A program made the position numbers and the translations under genes. Source: Nocardioides rubriscoriae (GTDB lineage: Bacteria; Actinomycetota; Actinomycetes; Propionibacteriales; Nocardioidaceae). From it: DNA of 64,000 nt. This document shows, in pieces, positions 54,809-63,860 of the stretch. Position 1 is the first letter of the stretch. Each line of letters starts with the position of its first letter. Under the pieces are notes generated by a model. That model searched no databases. It was given only the letters and a program-made list of their open reading frames with translations, and had not been told where the DNA came from. The stretch covers positions 434,001-498,000 of the forward strand of contig NZ_VIYJ01000003.1 in NCBI RefSeq assembly GCF_008087085.1. Direction: 5' to 3'.

Positions 54809-56760
54809 CCCAGCCCACCCACGGTGACAAGCCGTCGAAGAAGGAGCACGTCCTCGAGGCCACCGAGCGCATCGAGGCCCCGACCGGCGGTCCCGGCCGC
54901 GGCCCGATGGGCGGCGGCATGGTCGGCCAGAAGGCCATGGACTTCGGTCCCTCGGCCAAGCGGATGATGCGCCGGATGAGCCCCGACAAGGTCCCGGCGC
55001 TGTTCGTCGTGGGCATCACCGTCGCCAGCGTCGCGCTGATGTCGGTCGGCCCGCGGATCCTCGGCCACGCCACCGACCTGGTCTTCAACGGCTACATCGG
55101 CCGCCAGTTCCCGGCCGGCACCCCCGAGTCGGCGCTGCCCGACGCCGTCCAGGGCCAGGACGTCGTGCCCGGCGCCGGCGTCGACTTCGGCGCCGTCGGG
55201 CGCACCCTGCTGGTCGTGCTCGCGATCTACGCCCTGGCCTCGCTGCTGGGCTGGCTGGCCGGCTACGTCCTCAACGGCGTCGTGCAGCGCACCGTGCGCC
55301 GGATGCGCCAGGACGTCGAGGACAAGATCAACCGGCTGCCCCTCGGCTACTTCGACCGCTCGCCGCGCGGCGAGCTGCTGAGCCGCGTCACCAACGACAT
55401 CGACAACGTCTCGACCACCCTGCAGCAGACGATGAGCCAGCTGCTCACCTCGTTGATGACCGTGGTCGCAGTGCTGGCGATGATGCTGTGGATCTCTCCG
55501 CTGCTCGCCCTCGTCGCCCTGGTCAGCGTGCCGGTCTCGCTGCTGGTGACCCGCGCGATCATGAAGCGCTCCCAGAGCCAGTTCGTGGCCCAGTGGCGGC
55601 GTACGGGCAAGCTCAACGCCCACATCGAGGAGACCTTCTCGGGCCACTCGCTGGTCAAGGTGTTCGGTCGCCAGGACGCCGTGCAGGAGGAGTTCGACCG
55701 GCAGAACGCCGAGCTCTACGACGTCAGCTTCCGCGCTCAGTTCGTCAGCGGCCTGATCATGCCGTCGATGATGTTCATCGGGAACCTCAACTACGTCGTC
55801 GTCGCCGTCATCGGTGCGCTGCGGGTCGCCAGCGGCTCGCTCACGCTGGGCGAGGTGCAGGCGTTCGTGCAGTACACCCGCCAGTTCACCCAGCCGCTGA
55901 CCACCGTCGCCTCGATGGTCAACCTGCTGCAGTCGGGCGTCGCGTCGGCCGAGCGGGTCTTCGAGCTGCTCGACGCCGACGAGGAGGTCTCCGAGGTGAC
56001 CTCGTACGACGGCGCGAAGGGCCCCGTGCGCGGCGAGGTCGCCTTCGAGCACGTGTCGTTCTCCTACACCGAGCAGCCGCTGATCACCGACCTCTCGCTG
56101 GTCGCACGCCCCGGTCAGACCGTCGCCATCGTCGGCCCCACCGGCGCCGGCAAGACCACCCTGGTCAACCTCGTGATGCGCTTCTACGAGATCGACGCCG
56201 GCCGCATCACCATCGACGGCACCGACATCACCGACCTGCCCCGGTCGGTGCTGCGCGGGCGGATCGGGATGGTGCTGCAGGACACCTGGCTCTTCGAGGG
56301 CACGATCCGCGACAACATCGCCTACGGGCGTCCCGGCGCCACCGACGAGCAGGTGCTCGAGGCCGCCCGCGCGACCTACGTCGACCGCTTCGTGCACTCG
56401 CTGCCCGACGGCTACGACACGGTCGTCGACGAGGAGGGCTCCAACCTGTCGGCGGGGGAGCGGCAGCTGGTGACCATCGCGCGGGCGTTCCTCACCGACC
56501 CGGCGCTGCTGATCCTCGACGAGGCGACCTCCTCGGTCGACACCCGCACCGAGCTGCTGCTGCAGCACGCGATGGCCGCGCTGCGCAGCGACCGCACGTC
56601 GTTCGTCATCGCCCACCGTCTGTCCACGATCCGCGACGCCGACCTGATCCTGGTGATGGAGGACGGCGCGATCGTCGAGCAGGGCACCCACACCGAGCTG
56701 CTCGCGGCCGACGGCGCCTACGCGCGGCTCTACCAGGCGCAGTTCGCGGCGACCGGCTGA
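54805..56760 (+). CDS. ABC exporter half-transporter with canonical ATP site
   Basis: 651 aa. A 60-residue Gly/Pro-rich cytoplasmic lead, then a six-helix domain with an unusually long first extracytoplasmic loop (about 100-130). ATPase: Walker A GPTGAGKTTLV, signature LSAGERQ (degenerate), Walker B LLILDEATSSVD and switch IAHRLST. With the preceding gene it makes one consensus ATP site (this Walker set plus the partner's FSGGQ) and one degenerate site. Probably exports a drug or lipid. Confidence 0.92.
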   Translation: MTQPTHGDKPSKKEHVLEATERIEAPTGGPGRGPMGGGMVGQKAMDFGPSAKRMMRRMSPDKVPALFVVGITVASVALMSVGPRILGHATDLVFNGYIGRQFPAGTPESALPDAVQGQDVVPGAGVDFGAVGRTLLVVLAIYALASLLGWLAGYVLNGVVQRTVRRMRQDVEDKINRLPLGYFDRSPRGELLSRVTNDIDNVSTTLQQTMSQLLTSLMTVVAVLAMMLWISPLLALVALVSVPVSLLVTRAIMKRSQSQFVAQWRRTGKLNAHIEETFSGHSLVKVFGRQDAVQEEFDRQNAELYDVSFRAQFVSGLIMPSMMFIGNLNYVVVAVIGALRVASGSLTLGEVQAFVQYTRQFTQPLTTVASMVNLLQSGVASAERVFELLDADEEVSEVTSYDGAKGPVRGEVAFEHVSFSYTEQPLITDLSLVARPGQTVAIVGPTGAGKTTLVNLVMRFYEIDAGRITIDGTDITDLPRSVLRGRIGMVLQDTWLFEGTIRDNIAYGRPGATDEQVLEAARATYVDRFVHSLPDGYDTVVDEEGSNLSAGERQLVTIARAFLTDPALLILDEATSSVDTRTELLLQHAMAALRSDRTSFVIAHRLSTIRDADLILVMEDGAIVEQGTHTELLAADGAYARLYQAQFAATG

Positions 56761-56762
56761 CG

Positions 56763-56799
56763 GGGTTTCGAGGCTCGCTGCGCTCGCACCTCAACCACC
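56763..56799. repeat. dispersed palindromic repeat, copy 2
   Basis: On the minus strand: GGTGGTTGAGG, TGCGAGCGCAGCGAGC, CTCGAAACC. Relative of the repeat at 8298. It overlaps the last codons of the crotonase gene, so the crotonase C-terminus is partly repeat-encoded. Confidence 0.55.
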
Positions 56800-57573
56800 G
56801 TGCCGTCCGGCCCCTCCGGTGAAGCGCGACGCGCCGTCGAGCGTCTCGCCCGAGGCCATCGTGTCGAGGCCGAGCATCCACTCGTGCCGCATCGCGTCGT
56901 CCTCGGACCGGCCCCACTGCTCGATCGCGGAGCGGCGGTCGTTGCGCAGGCACTGCTGGGGGAGCGCGGCGAGGTCGTGGGCCAGCGCGACGGCGGTGCG
57001 CAGCGCGTCGCCGGGCTCGGTGACCCTGTTGACCAGGCCGATCCGCTCGGCCTCGACACCGTCGATGCCGCGGCCGGTGAGGATGAGGTCCATCGCCCGG
57101 CTGTGCCCGATCAGGCGGGGCAGGCGGACGGTGCCCAGGTCGATCAGCGGCACGCCGAACCGGCGGCAGTAGACGCCCAGCACGGCGTCGGACGCCGCGA
57201 CCCGCAGGTCGGCCCAGAGCGCCAGCTCCAGACCGCCGGCCACGGCCGGCCCCTCGATCGCGGCGACGACGGGCTTGACGGTGCGCAGCCGGGTCGGACC
57301 CATCGGGCCCGGACCGTCGGCGCCGAGCACGACGTCCTGCCGGTCGCCCGCGGCCAGCGCCTGCAGGTCGGCGCCGGCGCAGAAGTAGCCGCCCGCGCCG
57401 GTCAGCACCAGCACGGCCACCTCGGGGTCGGCGTCGGCCGCCTCGACGGCCGCGAGCAGCGCGGCCGCGGTCGCGCTGTCGACGGCGTTGCGCCGCTCGG
57501 GGCGGTCGAGGGTCACGACCGCGACGGGGCCGTCGTACGACGTGGTGACGGTTGGTCGGGGGCGCTCACTCAT
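56791..57573 (-). CDS. enoyl-CoA hydratase/isomerase (crotonase) family protein
   Basis: 260 aa. CoA and oxyanion-hole motifs: FCAGADLQALAAGD (about 67-80) and AIEGPAVAGGLELALWADLRVA (about 104-125), then FGVPLIDLGTVRLPRLIG. The position equal to the second catalytic Glu of hydratases is Asp/Leu, so the exact reaction (hydratase, isomerase or other) is uncertain. Divergent from the leader ORF and MFS gene. Confidence 0.85.
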   Translation of the reverse strand: MSERPRPTVTTSYDGPVAVVTLDRPERRNAVDSATAAALLAAVEAADADPEVAVLVLTGAGGYFCAGADLQALAAGDRQDVVLGADGPGPMGPTRLRTVKPVVAAIEGPAVAGGLELALWADLRVAASDAVLGVYCRRFGVPLIDLGTVRLPRLIGHSRAMDLILTGRGIDGVEAERIGLVNRVTEPGDALRTAVALAHDLAALPQQCLRNDRRSAIEQWGRSEDDAMRHEWMLGLDTMASGETLDGASRFTGGAGRHGG

Positions 57574-57591
57574 AGGGGTTAGTTAAACCTC

Positions 57592-57620
57592 TTGTGGGCC
57601 GTGGTGGGCCGACCTACGCT
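57592..57620 (+). promoter_or_regulatory. possible promoter for the leader ORF
   Basis: TTGTGG (57592-57597), 17 bases, TACGCT (57615-57620). The spacing is right for a sigma-70-type promoter, about 30 bases before the leader's ribosome-binding site. Confidence 0.45.
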
Positions 57621-57651
57621 CGTCGTACACGGAAAGGAGGTGGTCCTAAGC

Positions 57652-57690
57652 ATGCATTCCCATAGGACAAGTGAGGTGGCTGCGCACTAG
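57652..57690 (+). CDS. 12-codon leader peptide upstream of the MFS exporter
   Basis: MHSHRTSEVAAH then TAG. Just before it lies GGAAAGGAGGTGGTCC, matching the 3' end of 16S rRNA over 11-12 positions, one of the strongest ribosome-binding sites in the window. The stop overlaps the first base of the first stem-loop. Short, strongly translated ORFs followed by terminator-like stems are the arrangement of ribosome-mediated attenuation seen upstream of antibiotic-resistance genes in actinobacteria. The peptide has three His residues. Confidence 0.55.
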   Translation: MHSHRTSEVAAH

Positions 57691-57940
57691 CAGCCCGGCA
57701 TCACATCGGGCCACCGACACGACCCGATGAGGCTGCTGGTCAATCCACCGCAGTCACCCGACCCGCAGGCGAACCCGGACCATGTCCCCGGGGGCGGCCT
57801 CCAGATCCCCGGATCCGGAGGCCACGCCTGCGGGTTGTCCGTTTTTGCGCGGTCGCGGACGACGGTGGCCCCGGATAGTCCCTGACGACAATCACGGATC
57901 TGGTGCCCCGCGTCGTGATTTTCGCAGGGACTACCCCGGG
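57689..57940 (+). ncRNA. structured 5' leader with three stem-loops (candidate attenuator)
   Basis: Stem 1: AGCAGCC/GGCTGCT enclosing CATCGGG/CCCGATG (57689-57737). Stem 2: ACCCGCAGGC/GCCTGCGGGT enclosing GGCCTCC/GGAGGCC (57761-57835). It is followed by GTTTTTG at 57840, a terminator-like T run. Stem 3: TAGTCCCTG/CAGGGACTA enclosing AATCACG/CGTGATT (57876-57933), with CCCGG/CCGGG outside. The 440-base gap before the MFS gene is filled by these, the leader ORF and the operators. Confidence 0.55.
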
Positions 57941-57954
57941 TGACCCACCTCACG

Positions 57955-57975
57955 TTGGTTGTCACGGTCAACCAA
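57955..57975. promoter_or_regulatory. operator 1 for the MarR regulator
   Basis: TTGGTTG, seven bases, CAACCAA: perfect inverted repeat. It has the same architecture as operator 2 at 57984; centres are 29 bases apart, nearly three helical turns. Confidence 0.65.
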
Positions 57976-57983
57976 TCTGGAAT

Positions 57984-58004
57984 AAGGTTGACCCCGACAA
58001 CCTT
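57984..58004. promoter_or_regulatory. operator 2 for the MarR regulator
   Basis: AAGGTTG, seven bases, CAACCTT: perfect inverted repeat ending nine bases before the MFS start codon. GGTTG-N7-CAACC is the shared consensus. Confidence 0.65.
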
Positions 58005-58013
58005 CTAGTTCCC

Positions 58014-59645
58014 ATGGAGCCAGCCACCGTGACCACGACCGACCCGTCAGTCCACACGTCCTCCGAACCCATGACGCACCGCGAGGTGCTCGAGGCGCTG
58101 AGCGGCCTGCTGCTCGCGATGTTCGTCGCGATGCTGTCGAGCACGGTCGTCACCAACGCGCTGCCGCGCATCGTCACCGACCTCGAGGGCTCGCAGTCCG
58201 GCTACACCTGGGTGGTCGTCGCGACCCTGCTGGCCATGACCGCCACGACCCCGATCTGGGGCAAGCTCGCCGACCTGTTCAGCAAGAAGCTCCTGGTCCA
58301 GAGCGCGCTGGTCATCTTCACCGCCGGGTCCCTGGTCTGCGCGTTCGCACCAAGCATGGGCGTGCTGATCGGGGGCCGGGTGATCCAGGGCCTCGGCGTC
58401 GGTGGCCTGACCGCCCTGGTGCAGGTCGTCATCGCCTCGATGGTGAGCCCGCGTGAGCGCGGTCGCTACTCCGGCTACATCGGCGCGGTCTTCGGCCTGG
58501 CCACCGTCTCGGGCCCGCTCATCGGCGGCCTGGTCGTCGACAGCCCCCTGGGTTGGCGCGGCTGCTTCTTCGTCGGCATGCCCTTCGCCCTGGCGGCCTT
58601 CGTCGTGCTGCAGCGCAAGCTCCACCTGCCGGTCGTCAAGCGCGAGGTGCACATCGACTTCCTCGGCGCCACGCTCATCGTCGGCGGCGTCAGCCTCCTG
58701 CTCATCTGGGTGTCGCTGGCCGGCTCCTCGTTCGCCTGGGCCTCCACCACCACCGCCGTCCTCGTCACCGCCGGCGTCCTGACCATCGCCGCCGCGCTCT
58801 ACGTCGAGGCGAAGGTGGCCGTCGAGCCGATCATCCCGCTGCGCCTGTTCAAGGACCGCACCACCGCCCTGGCCACCACCGCGTCGGTCATGGTCGGCAT
58901 CGCGATGTTCGGCGCGACCGTCTACCTCAGCCAGTACTTCCAGCTCGCCCGCGGCATGAGCCCGACCGAGGCCGGCCTGATGTCGGTCGCCATGGTCGGC
59001 GGGCTGCTCGTGTCGAGCGTCGTCAGCGGCCGCATCATCAGCAACACCGGCATCTGGAAGCGTTGGCTGGTCGGCGGGCTGGTGCTCGTCGTCGCCGGGC
59101 TCGCCCTGCTCGGCTCGATCGACGCCGACACCCCGCTGCCGGTCGTGGGCCTCTTCATGGCCCTGGTCGGCCTCGGCCTCGGTGCGACCATGCAGAACCT
59201 CGTGCTCGCCGTGCAGAACAACACCAAGCTCGAGGACATGGGTGCGGCCAGCTCGGTCGTCGCGTTCTTCCGCTCGCTCGGCGGCTCGATCGGGGTCTCG
59301 GCCCTGGGTGCGGTGCTCTCCACGCAGGTCGCCGACACCGTCCGCTCCGGCCTGGCCGCCATGGGCATCACCGAGACCAGCCACCAGAGCAGCTCGATCC
59401 CCGACCTCGCGGCCCTGCCGGCGCCCGTGCGCGACCTCTACGAGCACGCGTTCGGCACAGCCATCGGACACATCTTCCTGATCGCCGTGCCCTTTGCGAT
59501 CCTTGCCCTCGTGTGCGTGCTGTTCATCAAGGAGGTCCCGCTGCGGACCACCATCGACGACCGCGATGAGCCCGTCGAGGCGGCGGGCGACGCGGTCGGC
59601 GAGCGCGGTGCCACCGTGCCCGTGCCCGCGCGGGGCGTGCGATGA
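58014..59645 (+). CDS. DHA2-type MFS multidrug exporter, 14 membrane helices
   Basis: 543 aa from the ATG at 58014. Drug/proton antiporter motif A-like GKLADLFSKKLL after helix 2, motif C-like GAVFGLATVSGPLIGGLVV in helix 5, and 14 predicted helices, as in QacA/EmrB-type pumps. It is preceded by a leader ORF, stem-loops and two operators, and followed (overlap ATGA) by a MarR regulator: a classical drug-inducible efflux unit. Confidence 0.92.
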   Translation: MEPATVTTTDPSVHTSSEPMTHREVLEALSGLLLAMFVAMLSSTVVTNALPRIVTDLEGSQSGYTWVVVATLLAMTATTPIWGKLADLFSKKLLVQSALVIFTAGSLVCAFAPSMGVLIGGRVIQGLGVGGLTALVQVVIASMVSPRERGRYSGYIGAVFGLATVSGPLIGGLVVDSPLGWRGCFFVGMPFALAAFVVLQRKLHLPVVKREVHIDFLGATLIVGGVSLLLIWVSLAGSSFAWASTTTAVLVTAGVLTIAAALYVEAKVAVEPIIPLRLFKDRTTALATTASVMVGIAMFGATVYLSQYFQLARGMSPTEAGLMSVAMVGGLLVSSVVSGRIISNTGIWKRWLVGGLVLVVAGLALLGSIDADTPLPVVGLFMALVGLGLGATMQNLVLAVQNNTKLEDMGAASSVVAFFRSLGGSIGVSALGAVLSTQVADTVRSGLAAMGITETSHQSSSIPDLAALPAPVRDLYEHAFGTAIGHIFLIAVPFAILALVCVLFIKEVPLRTTIDDRDEPVEAAGDAVGERGATVPVPARGVR

Positions 59646-60094
59646 GTCGTACCGACACCCTGCGTGACCTCGAGAGCGAGGTCGGCGTCCTGATCCGTCG
59701 CGTACGCCGCGTGATCGGCGAGCGGGCTCGGCTGGTCCACCCCGACCTGCAGCCCGCGTCGTACCTGATTCTCACGACCATCGCGCAGGGCGAGCCCGTG
59801 CGGGCCTCGGCGATCTCGGAGCTCTTCGAGGTCGACAAGGGAGCGATCAGCCGCCAGGTCAAGCACCTCGTCGAGCTCGAGCTGCTGACCCACGAGAAGG
59901 ACCCCGCCGACGCCCGCGCCACCCTGCTCTCGGTCACCGACGAGGCCCGCACCCGCATGGCCGACGTCACCGAGCACCGACAGAAGCAGCTCGGCGAGAA
60001 GCTCGCCGACTGGTCCGACGACGACCTGTCGTCGTTCGTCGCCCAGCTCAGCCGCTACAACCGGGCCCTCAACGCGACCGACCCGCAGGCCTGA
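59642..60094 (+). CDS. MarR-family transcriptional regulator
   Basis: 150 aa, winged helix with SYLILTTIAQGEPVRASAISELFEVDKGAISRQVKHLVELELL in parts and the wing region DPADARATLLSVTDEA. It is translated from an ATG overlapping the exporter stop, so exporter and repressor share one transcript. It is the expected ligand of the two inverted repeats upstream of the exporter. Its 3' end overlaps the convergent glucosidase by 26 bases. Confidence 0.92.
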   Translation: MSRTDTLRDLESEVGVLIRRVRRVIGERARLVHPDLQPASYLILTTIAQGEPVRASAISELFEVDKGAISRQVKHLVELELLTHEKDPADARATLLSVTDEARTRMADVTEHRQKQLGEKLADWSDDDLSSFVAQLSRYNRALNATDPQA

Positions 60095-61697
60095 GCCACA
60101 CCGCGGTGTCGGGCGGCAGCGACCCCGCGACGCCACCGGCGGCGTCGACCGGGCCGCTCGCGAGCAGCAGCTCACCCTCGGGCAGCGGCACCTCGGTGGT
60201 CCCGCAGTTGAGGACGACCGTGACGTCGCCCCGCTCGACCACCAGCACGTCGGCCTCGACGCGCACGTCGACCGCGTCGACCGCCGGCAGCTCGCGCCGC
60301 GCGGCCAGCGCGGCACGGTAGAGCTCGAGCGTCGACCCCTCGACCCCGGTCTGCGCCTGGACCGTCAGCCCCGCCCAGTCGAGCGGCTGCGGGATCCACG
60401 GCTGCAACGTGCCCGGGCCGAAGCCGTACGGCGGGGCGTCGCCCGACCACGGCACCGGCACCCGGCAGCCGTCGCGGCCGACCTCGCCGGTACGGAACCA
60501 CGACGGGTCCTGCCGGTCCTCGGGGGCCACGTCGACCTGCTCGAGCCCGAGCTCCTCGCCTTGGTAGTGGTAGGAGGACCCCGGCAGCGCCAGCATCGTC
60601 AGGGTCGCGGCCCGCGCCCGGGCCAGGCCCTGCGCGCCCCCGCCGTAGCGCGTGACGTGGCGGACGACGTCGTGGTTGCTGAGCACCCACGTCGGGCTGG
60701 CACCGACGGGGTCCATCGCGGCGAAGGTGCTGGTGACCACGTCGGCGAACTCCTGCGCCGACCAGCCCGCCAGCAGCCACAGGAAGTTGAACGCCTGCTG
60801 CATCTCGTCGGGGCGCACGTAGGCCGCGATCGCCTCGGGGGTGCGGGCCCACGCCTCGGCGACGTCCATCCGGTCGCCGTCGTAGTCGGCGAGCACGCGG
60901 TGCCAGCGCCGGTAGACGTCGTGGGTCTCGGGCTGGTCCCACATCGGCTCGTCGAAGTCGGTGCGCGCGACCATCGACTCCTCGCGCACCCTGTTGGGGT
61001 CGCGGCCCTCGGTGCCCGGGGGCATCTCCTGGTCGCGCAGCGACGCCTCCTTGACCAGCCCGTGGGCGACGTCGACGCGGAACCCGTCGGCGCCCCGGTC
61101 GAGCCAGAAGCGCAGCACCGCCTCGAACATGTCGCCGATCTCGGGGTTGCGCCAGTCGAGGTCGGGCTGGGTGGTGTCGAAGAGGTGGAGGTACCACTGG
61201 CCGTCGGGCACCCGGGTCCACGCCGGGCCGCCGAAGACCGACCGCCAGTTGTTGGGCGGCTCGCTGCCGTCGGCCCCGCGCCCGTCACGGAACAGGTAGC
61301 GCGCCCGCTCGGGGCTGCCGGGCCCGGCGGCCAGTGCGGCCCGGAACCACGCGTGCTCGTCGGAGGTGTGGTTGGGCACCAGGTCGACGATCACCCTGAG
61401 GCCGAGCTCGTGCGCCCGGGCGATCAGGTCGTCGGCGTCGTCGAGGGTGCCGAAGAGCCGGTCGACGTCGAGGTAGTCGGCGACGTCGTAGCCGTGGTCG
61501 TGCTGCGGGGAGGTGTAGAACGGCGTGATCCACACGGCGTCGACGCCGAGGTCGCGCAGGTAGGGCAGCCGGCTGGTGATGCCGGGCAGGTCGCCGATGC
61601 CGGGGCCGCCGCCGCGCTCGCCGGAGGAGGCGAAGCTGCGCACGTAGACCTGGTAGACGACCGCGTCACGCCACCACTCGCGCCCTGGCGCGCTCAC
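60069..61697 (-). CDS. GH13 alpha-glucosidase / oligo-1,6-glucosidase-like
   Basis: 542 aa from a GTG at 61697. GH13 regions: DLVPNHTSDEH (region I), GFRVDVAHG with the nucleophile Asp (II), VAEAW with the acid/base Glu (III) and VLSNHDVVRH (IV). YQVYVRSFASSG and VWITPFYTSPQHDHGYDVADY are typical of intracellular alpha-glucosidases acting on maltose, isomaltose or trehalose-like sugars. A small beta domain ends the protein. No signal peptide. It overlaps the gene before it by four bases. Confidence 0.92.
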   Translation of the reverse strand: MSAPGREWWRDAVVYQVYVRSFASSGERGGGPGIGDLPGITSRLPYLRDLGVDAVWITPFYTSPQHDHGYDVADYLDVDRLFGTLDDADDLIARAHELGLRVIVDLVPNHTSDEHAWFRAALAAGPGSPERARYLFRDGRGADGSEPPNNWRSVFGGPAWTRVPDGQWYLHLFDTTQPDLDWRNPEIGDMFEAVLRFWLDRGADGFRVDVAHGLVKEASLRDQEMPPGTEGRDPNRVREESMVARTDFDEPMWDQPETHDVYRRWHRVLADYDGDRMDVAEAWARTPEAIAAYVRPDEMQQAFNFLWLLAGWSAQEFADVVTSTFAAMDPVGASPTWVLSNHDVVRHVTRYGGGAQGLARARAATLTMLALPGSSYHYQGEELGLEQVDVAPEDRQDPSWFRTGEVGRDGCRVPVPWSGDAPPYGFGPGTLQPWIPQPLDWAGLTVQAQTGVEGSTLELYRAALAARRELPAVDAVDVRVEADVLVVERGDVTVVLNCGTTEVPLPEGELLLASGPVDAAGGVAGSLPPDTAVWLRPAGRSR

Positions 61698-62437
61698 GCG
61701 AAGTCCTTCGGGTCCACCGCGAACCACACGTGCTCCGCGGTGCCGAGCACGCGCCCGTCGGCGGCGTAGAGCGTGGCGGCGGTGTAGGTACGGCGTCCGG
61801 CGGTGCCCTGGTGGCTGCCGACCACGACGTGCTGCTCGCCCACCCGGGGCAGGTCGCGCACGTGGGCGGTCATCGAGCCGAGCACCATCAGCCGCTCCTC
61901 GAGGTCGCCGGCCCAGCCACCGACGCAGTCGAGCGCGGCCCAGGTGACGGGCAGCGAGGCGGTGTCGTCGCCCAGGCTGGCGTCGGGGGTCCAGGTGGCG
62001 GCCACCCGTACCCGGCCCTGCGGGTCGTCGGCGACCCGGCCGGGGAAGATCCGCAGCCCGTCGCCCTCGCCGCGCGCGGTGCCGCACACGAAGCAGGTCG
62101 GGAACGGGTGCGAGGTGAGCCCGGCGTACGACGCCTCCGCGGCCCGCGCGGTCGCCGCGTCGACCCCCGGCACGGTGGGGACGACGGCGTCGGCCGGGGC
62201 CGCCTCGGCCACCAGCACGTCACCCCGCACGACCCACGCCGTCTCGCCCAGCCGCTCGTCCTCGCCGACCTCGACGGTCAGCGGTACGTCGAGCGGCGGC
62301 GGCACCCGCAGCCGCACCCGCACCGGGCCGGGCGCCAGGTAGGCGGCCAGGGCGCCGGCCGTCCAGCCGCCGTTGCCGGAGGAGGGCGGCCCGCAGAACC
62401 GCGCGCGGATGGTCAGGGGAGGCCGCGTGTGAGACAC
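61694..62437 (-). CDS. hotdog-fold thioesterase-like protein
   Basis: 247 aa from a GTG at 62437. PFPTCFVCGTARGEGDGLRIFPG in the centre is a conserved double-Cys motif of a family of acyl-CoA thioesterase-like hotdog proteins; the C-terminal half (YTAATLYAADGRVLGTAEHVWF) looks like a hotdog strand-helix pair. The N-terminal half (FCGPPSSGNGGWTAGALAAYL) may be a second hotdog unit. Substrate unknown. Coupled to the glucosidase by a GTGA overlap. Confidence 0.7.
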   Translation of the reverse strand: MSHTRPPLTIRARFCGPPSSGNGGWTAGALAAYLAPGPVRVRLRVPPPLDVPLTVEVGEDERLGETAWVVRGDVLVAEAAPADAVVPTVPGVDAATARAAEASYAGLTSHPFPTCFVCGTARGEGDGLRIFPGRVADDPQGRVRVAATWTPDASLGDDTASLPVTWAALDCVGGWAGDLEERLMVLGSMTAHVRDLPRVGEQHVVVGSHQGTAGRRTYTAATLYAADGRVLGTAEHVWFAVDPKDFA

Positions 62438-62463
62438 GGCAGCCACGCTAGCGTGGACCGGGG

Positions 62464-63792
62464 TCAGGCCTTGATCTGCTGGTAGCGGTCGAGGGCCTCC
62501 TGGCGCTCGGCCTTGTGGTCGACGACCGGCTCGGGGTAACCGGTGGCCTTGCGGTCGGCGCTGCTGGGCTCGTGGGGGTCGTCGACGTCGGCCAGCTCGG
62601 GCACCCACTGCCGGACGTAGGCGGCCGACGGGTCGAACTTGCGACCCTGGCTGGTGGGGTTGAAGACGCGGAAGAACGGCGAGGCGTCGGTGCCGCTGCC
62701 CGCGGTCCACTGCCAGCCGTGGTTGTTGGAGGCCAGGTCGCCGTCGACCAGCCACTGCAGGAAATGGCGGGCGCCGTGCTGCCACTCGACGTGGAGGTCC
62801 TTGACCAGGAAGCTGGCGGTGATCATCCGCACCCGGTTGTGCATCCAGCCGGTGGCGCGCAGCTGGCGCATGCCGGCGTCGACGATGGGGTAGCCGGTGC
62901 GCCCCTCCTGCCAGGCCTCGAAGTCGGCCCCGGGGGCGTCGTACTGCATCTTCGCGAACTCGGGGCGCAAGTAGTCGCGGGCGGTGTCGGGGCGCTGGAA
63001 GAGCACGTCGGCGTAGAACTCGCGCCAGGCGATCTCCTGACGGTACGTCGTCGCGCCCGCACCCTGGCGGCCGGCAAGGTCGGCGAGGATCGTGCGGGGG
63101 TGGATCTCGCCGTACTTGAGGTGGTGGCTCATCCGCGAGGTGCCCTCGACGCCGGGCTTGTCGCGCGCGTCGTCGTAGTCGGTGACCTTGTCGAGGAACG
63201 CGTGCCAGGCCTCGTTCGCGGCGGCCTCACCGGCGGTGGGCAGCTCGATGCCGTCGGGGAGCGCGACGTCGGGCAGGTCGACGGTGTCCTTGAGGTGGCG
63301 CCAGCGGGCGTCGTCGGGCAGCGCGCCGGCCGGGTCGCGCCAGCCGTGCGCCGCCCAGGCCCGGGAGAAGGGCGTGAAGACCTTGTAGGACTGGTCGCTG
63401 CCGTTCTTGACCCGGTCGGGCGCCACGGCGTACGGCGAGCCGGTGCGGACCAGCTCGATGCCGGCGTCCTCGAGGGCCTCGGCGACGGCCTCGTCCCGGC
63501 GCCGGCCGTAGGGGCCGTAGTCGGCGGCGACGTGCACCGACGTCGCGCCCACCTCCTGCGCGGTCTCGACCACACGGCGTACGGGGTCGCCGTGGAGCAC
63601 CGAGACGGGCACGTCGCGGCGCAGCGCGCGCAGGCTGTCGACGAGGTAGGCGCGGCGGGGCAGGCCCGACGGGTCCCACAGAGCGGGGTCGAGGACGAAC
63701 AGCGGCAGCGTCGGCCCGTCGGCCAGCGCGGCGAGCAGCGCGGGGTTGTCGGCAGTACGCAGGTCGCGGCGGAACCACATCACGGACGTCAC
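62464..63792 (-). CDS. phr: deoxyribodipyrimidine photolyase (cryptochrome/photolyase family)
   Basis: About 442 aa from a GTG at 63792; an ATG at 63843 would add 17 unconserved residues. [16 protein letters not shown] opens the antenna Rossmann domain; the FAD domain has [51 protein letters not shown] (in parts) and [24 protein letters not shown]. These are the signatures of class I CPD photolyases, which repair UV-induced cyclobutane dimers with blue light. Confidence 0.93.
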   Translation of the reverse strand: MTSVMWFRRDLRTADNPALLAALADGPTLPLFVLDPALWDPSGLPRRAYLVDSLRALRRDVPVSVLHGDPVRRVVETAQEVGATSVHVAADYGPYGRRRDEAVAEALEDAGIELVRTGSPYAVAPDRVKNGSDQSYKVFTPFSRAWAAHGWRDPAGALPDDARWRHLKDTVDLPDVALPDGIELPTAGEAAANEAWHAFLDKVTDYDDARDKPGVEGTSRMSHHLKYGEIHPRTILADLAGRQGAGATTYRQEIAWREFYADVLFQRPDTARDYLRPEFAKMQYDAPGADFEAWQEGRTGYPIVDAGMRQLRATGWMHNRVRMITASFLVKDLHVEWQHGARHFLQWLVDGDLASNNHGWQWTAGSGTDASPFFRVFNPTSQGRKFDPSAAYVRQWVPELADVDDPHEPSSADRKATGYPEPVVDHKAERQEALDRYQQIKA

Positions 63793-63860
63793 GGCGGCCA
63801 CTGTGCCAGTCGGGGCCGCCGTGGCGACCACCCTGTCGTGCATGGGTAAGAATGGGGCGC

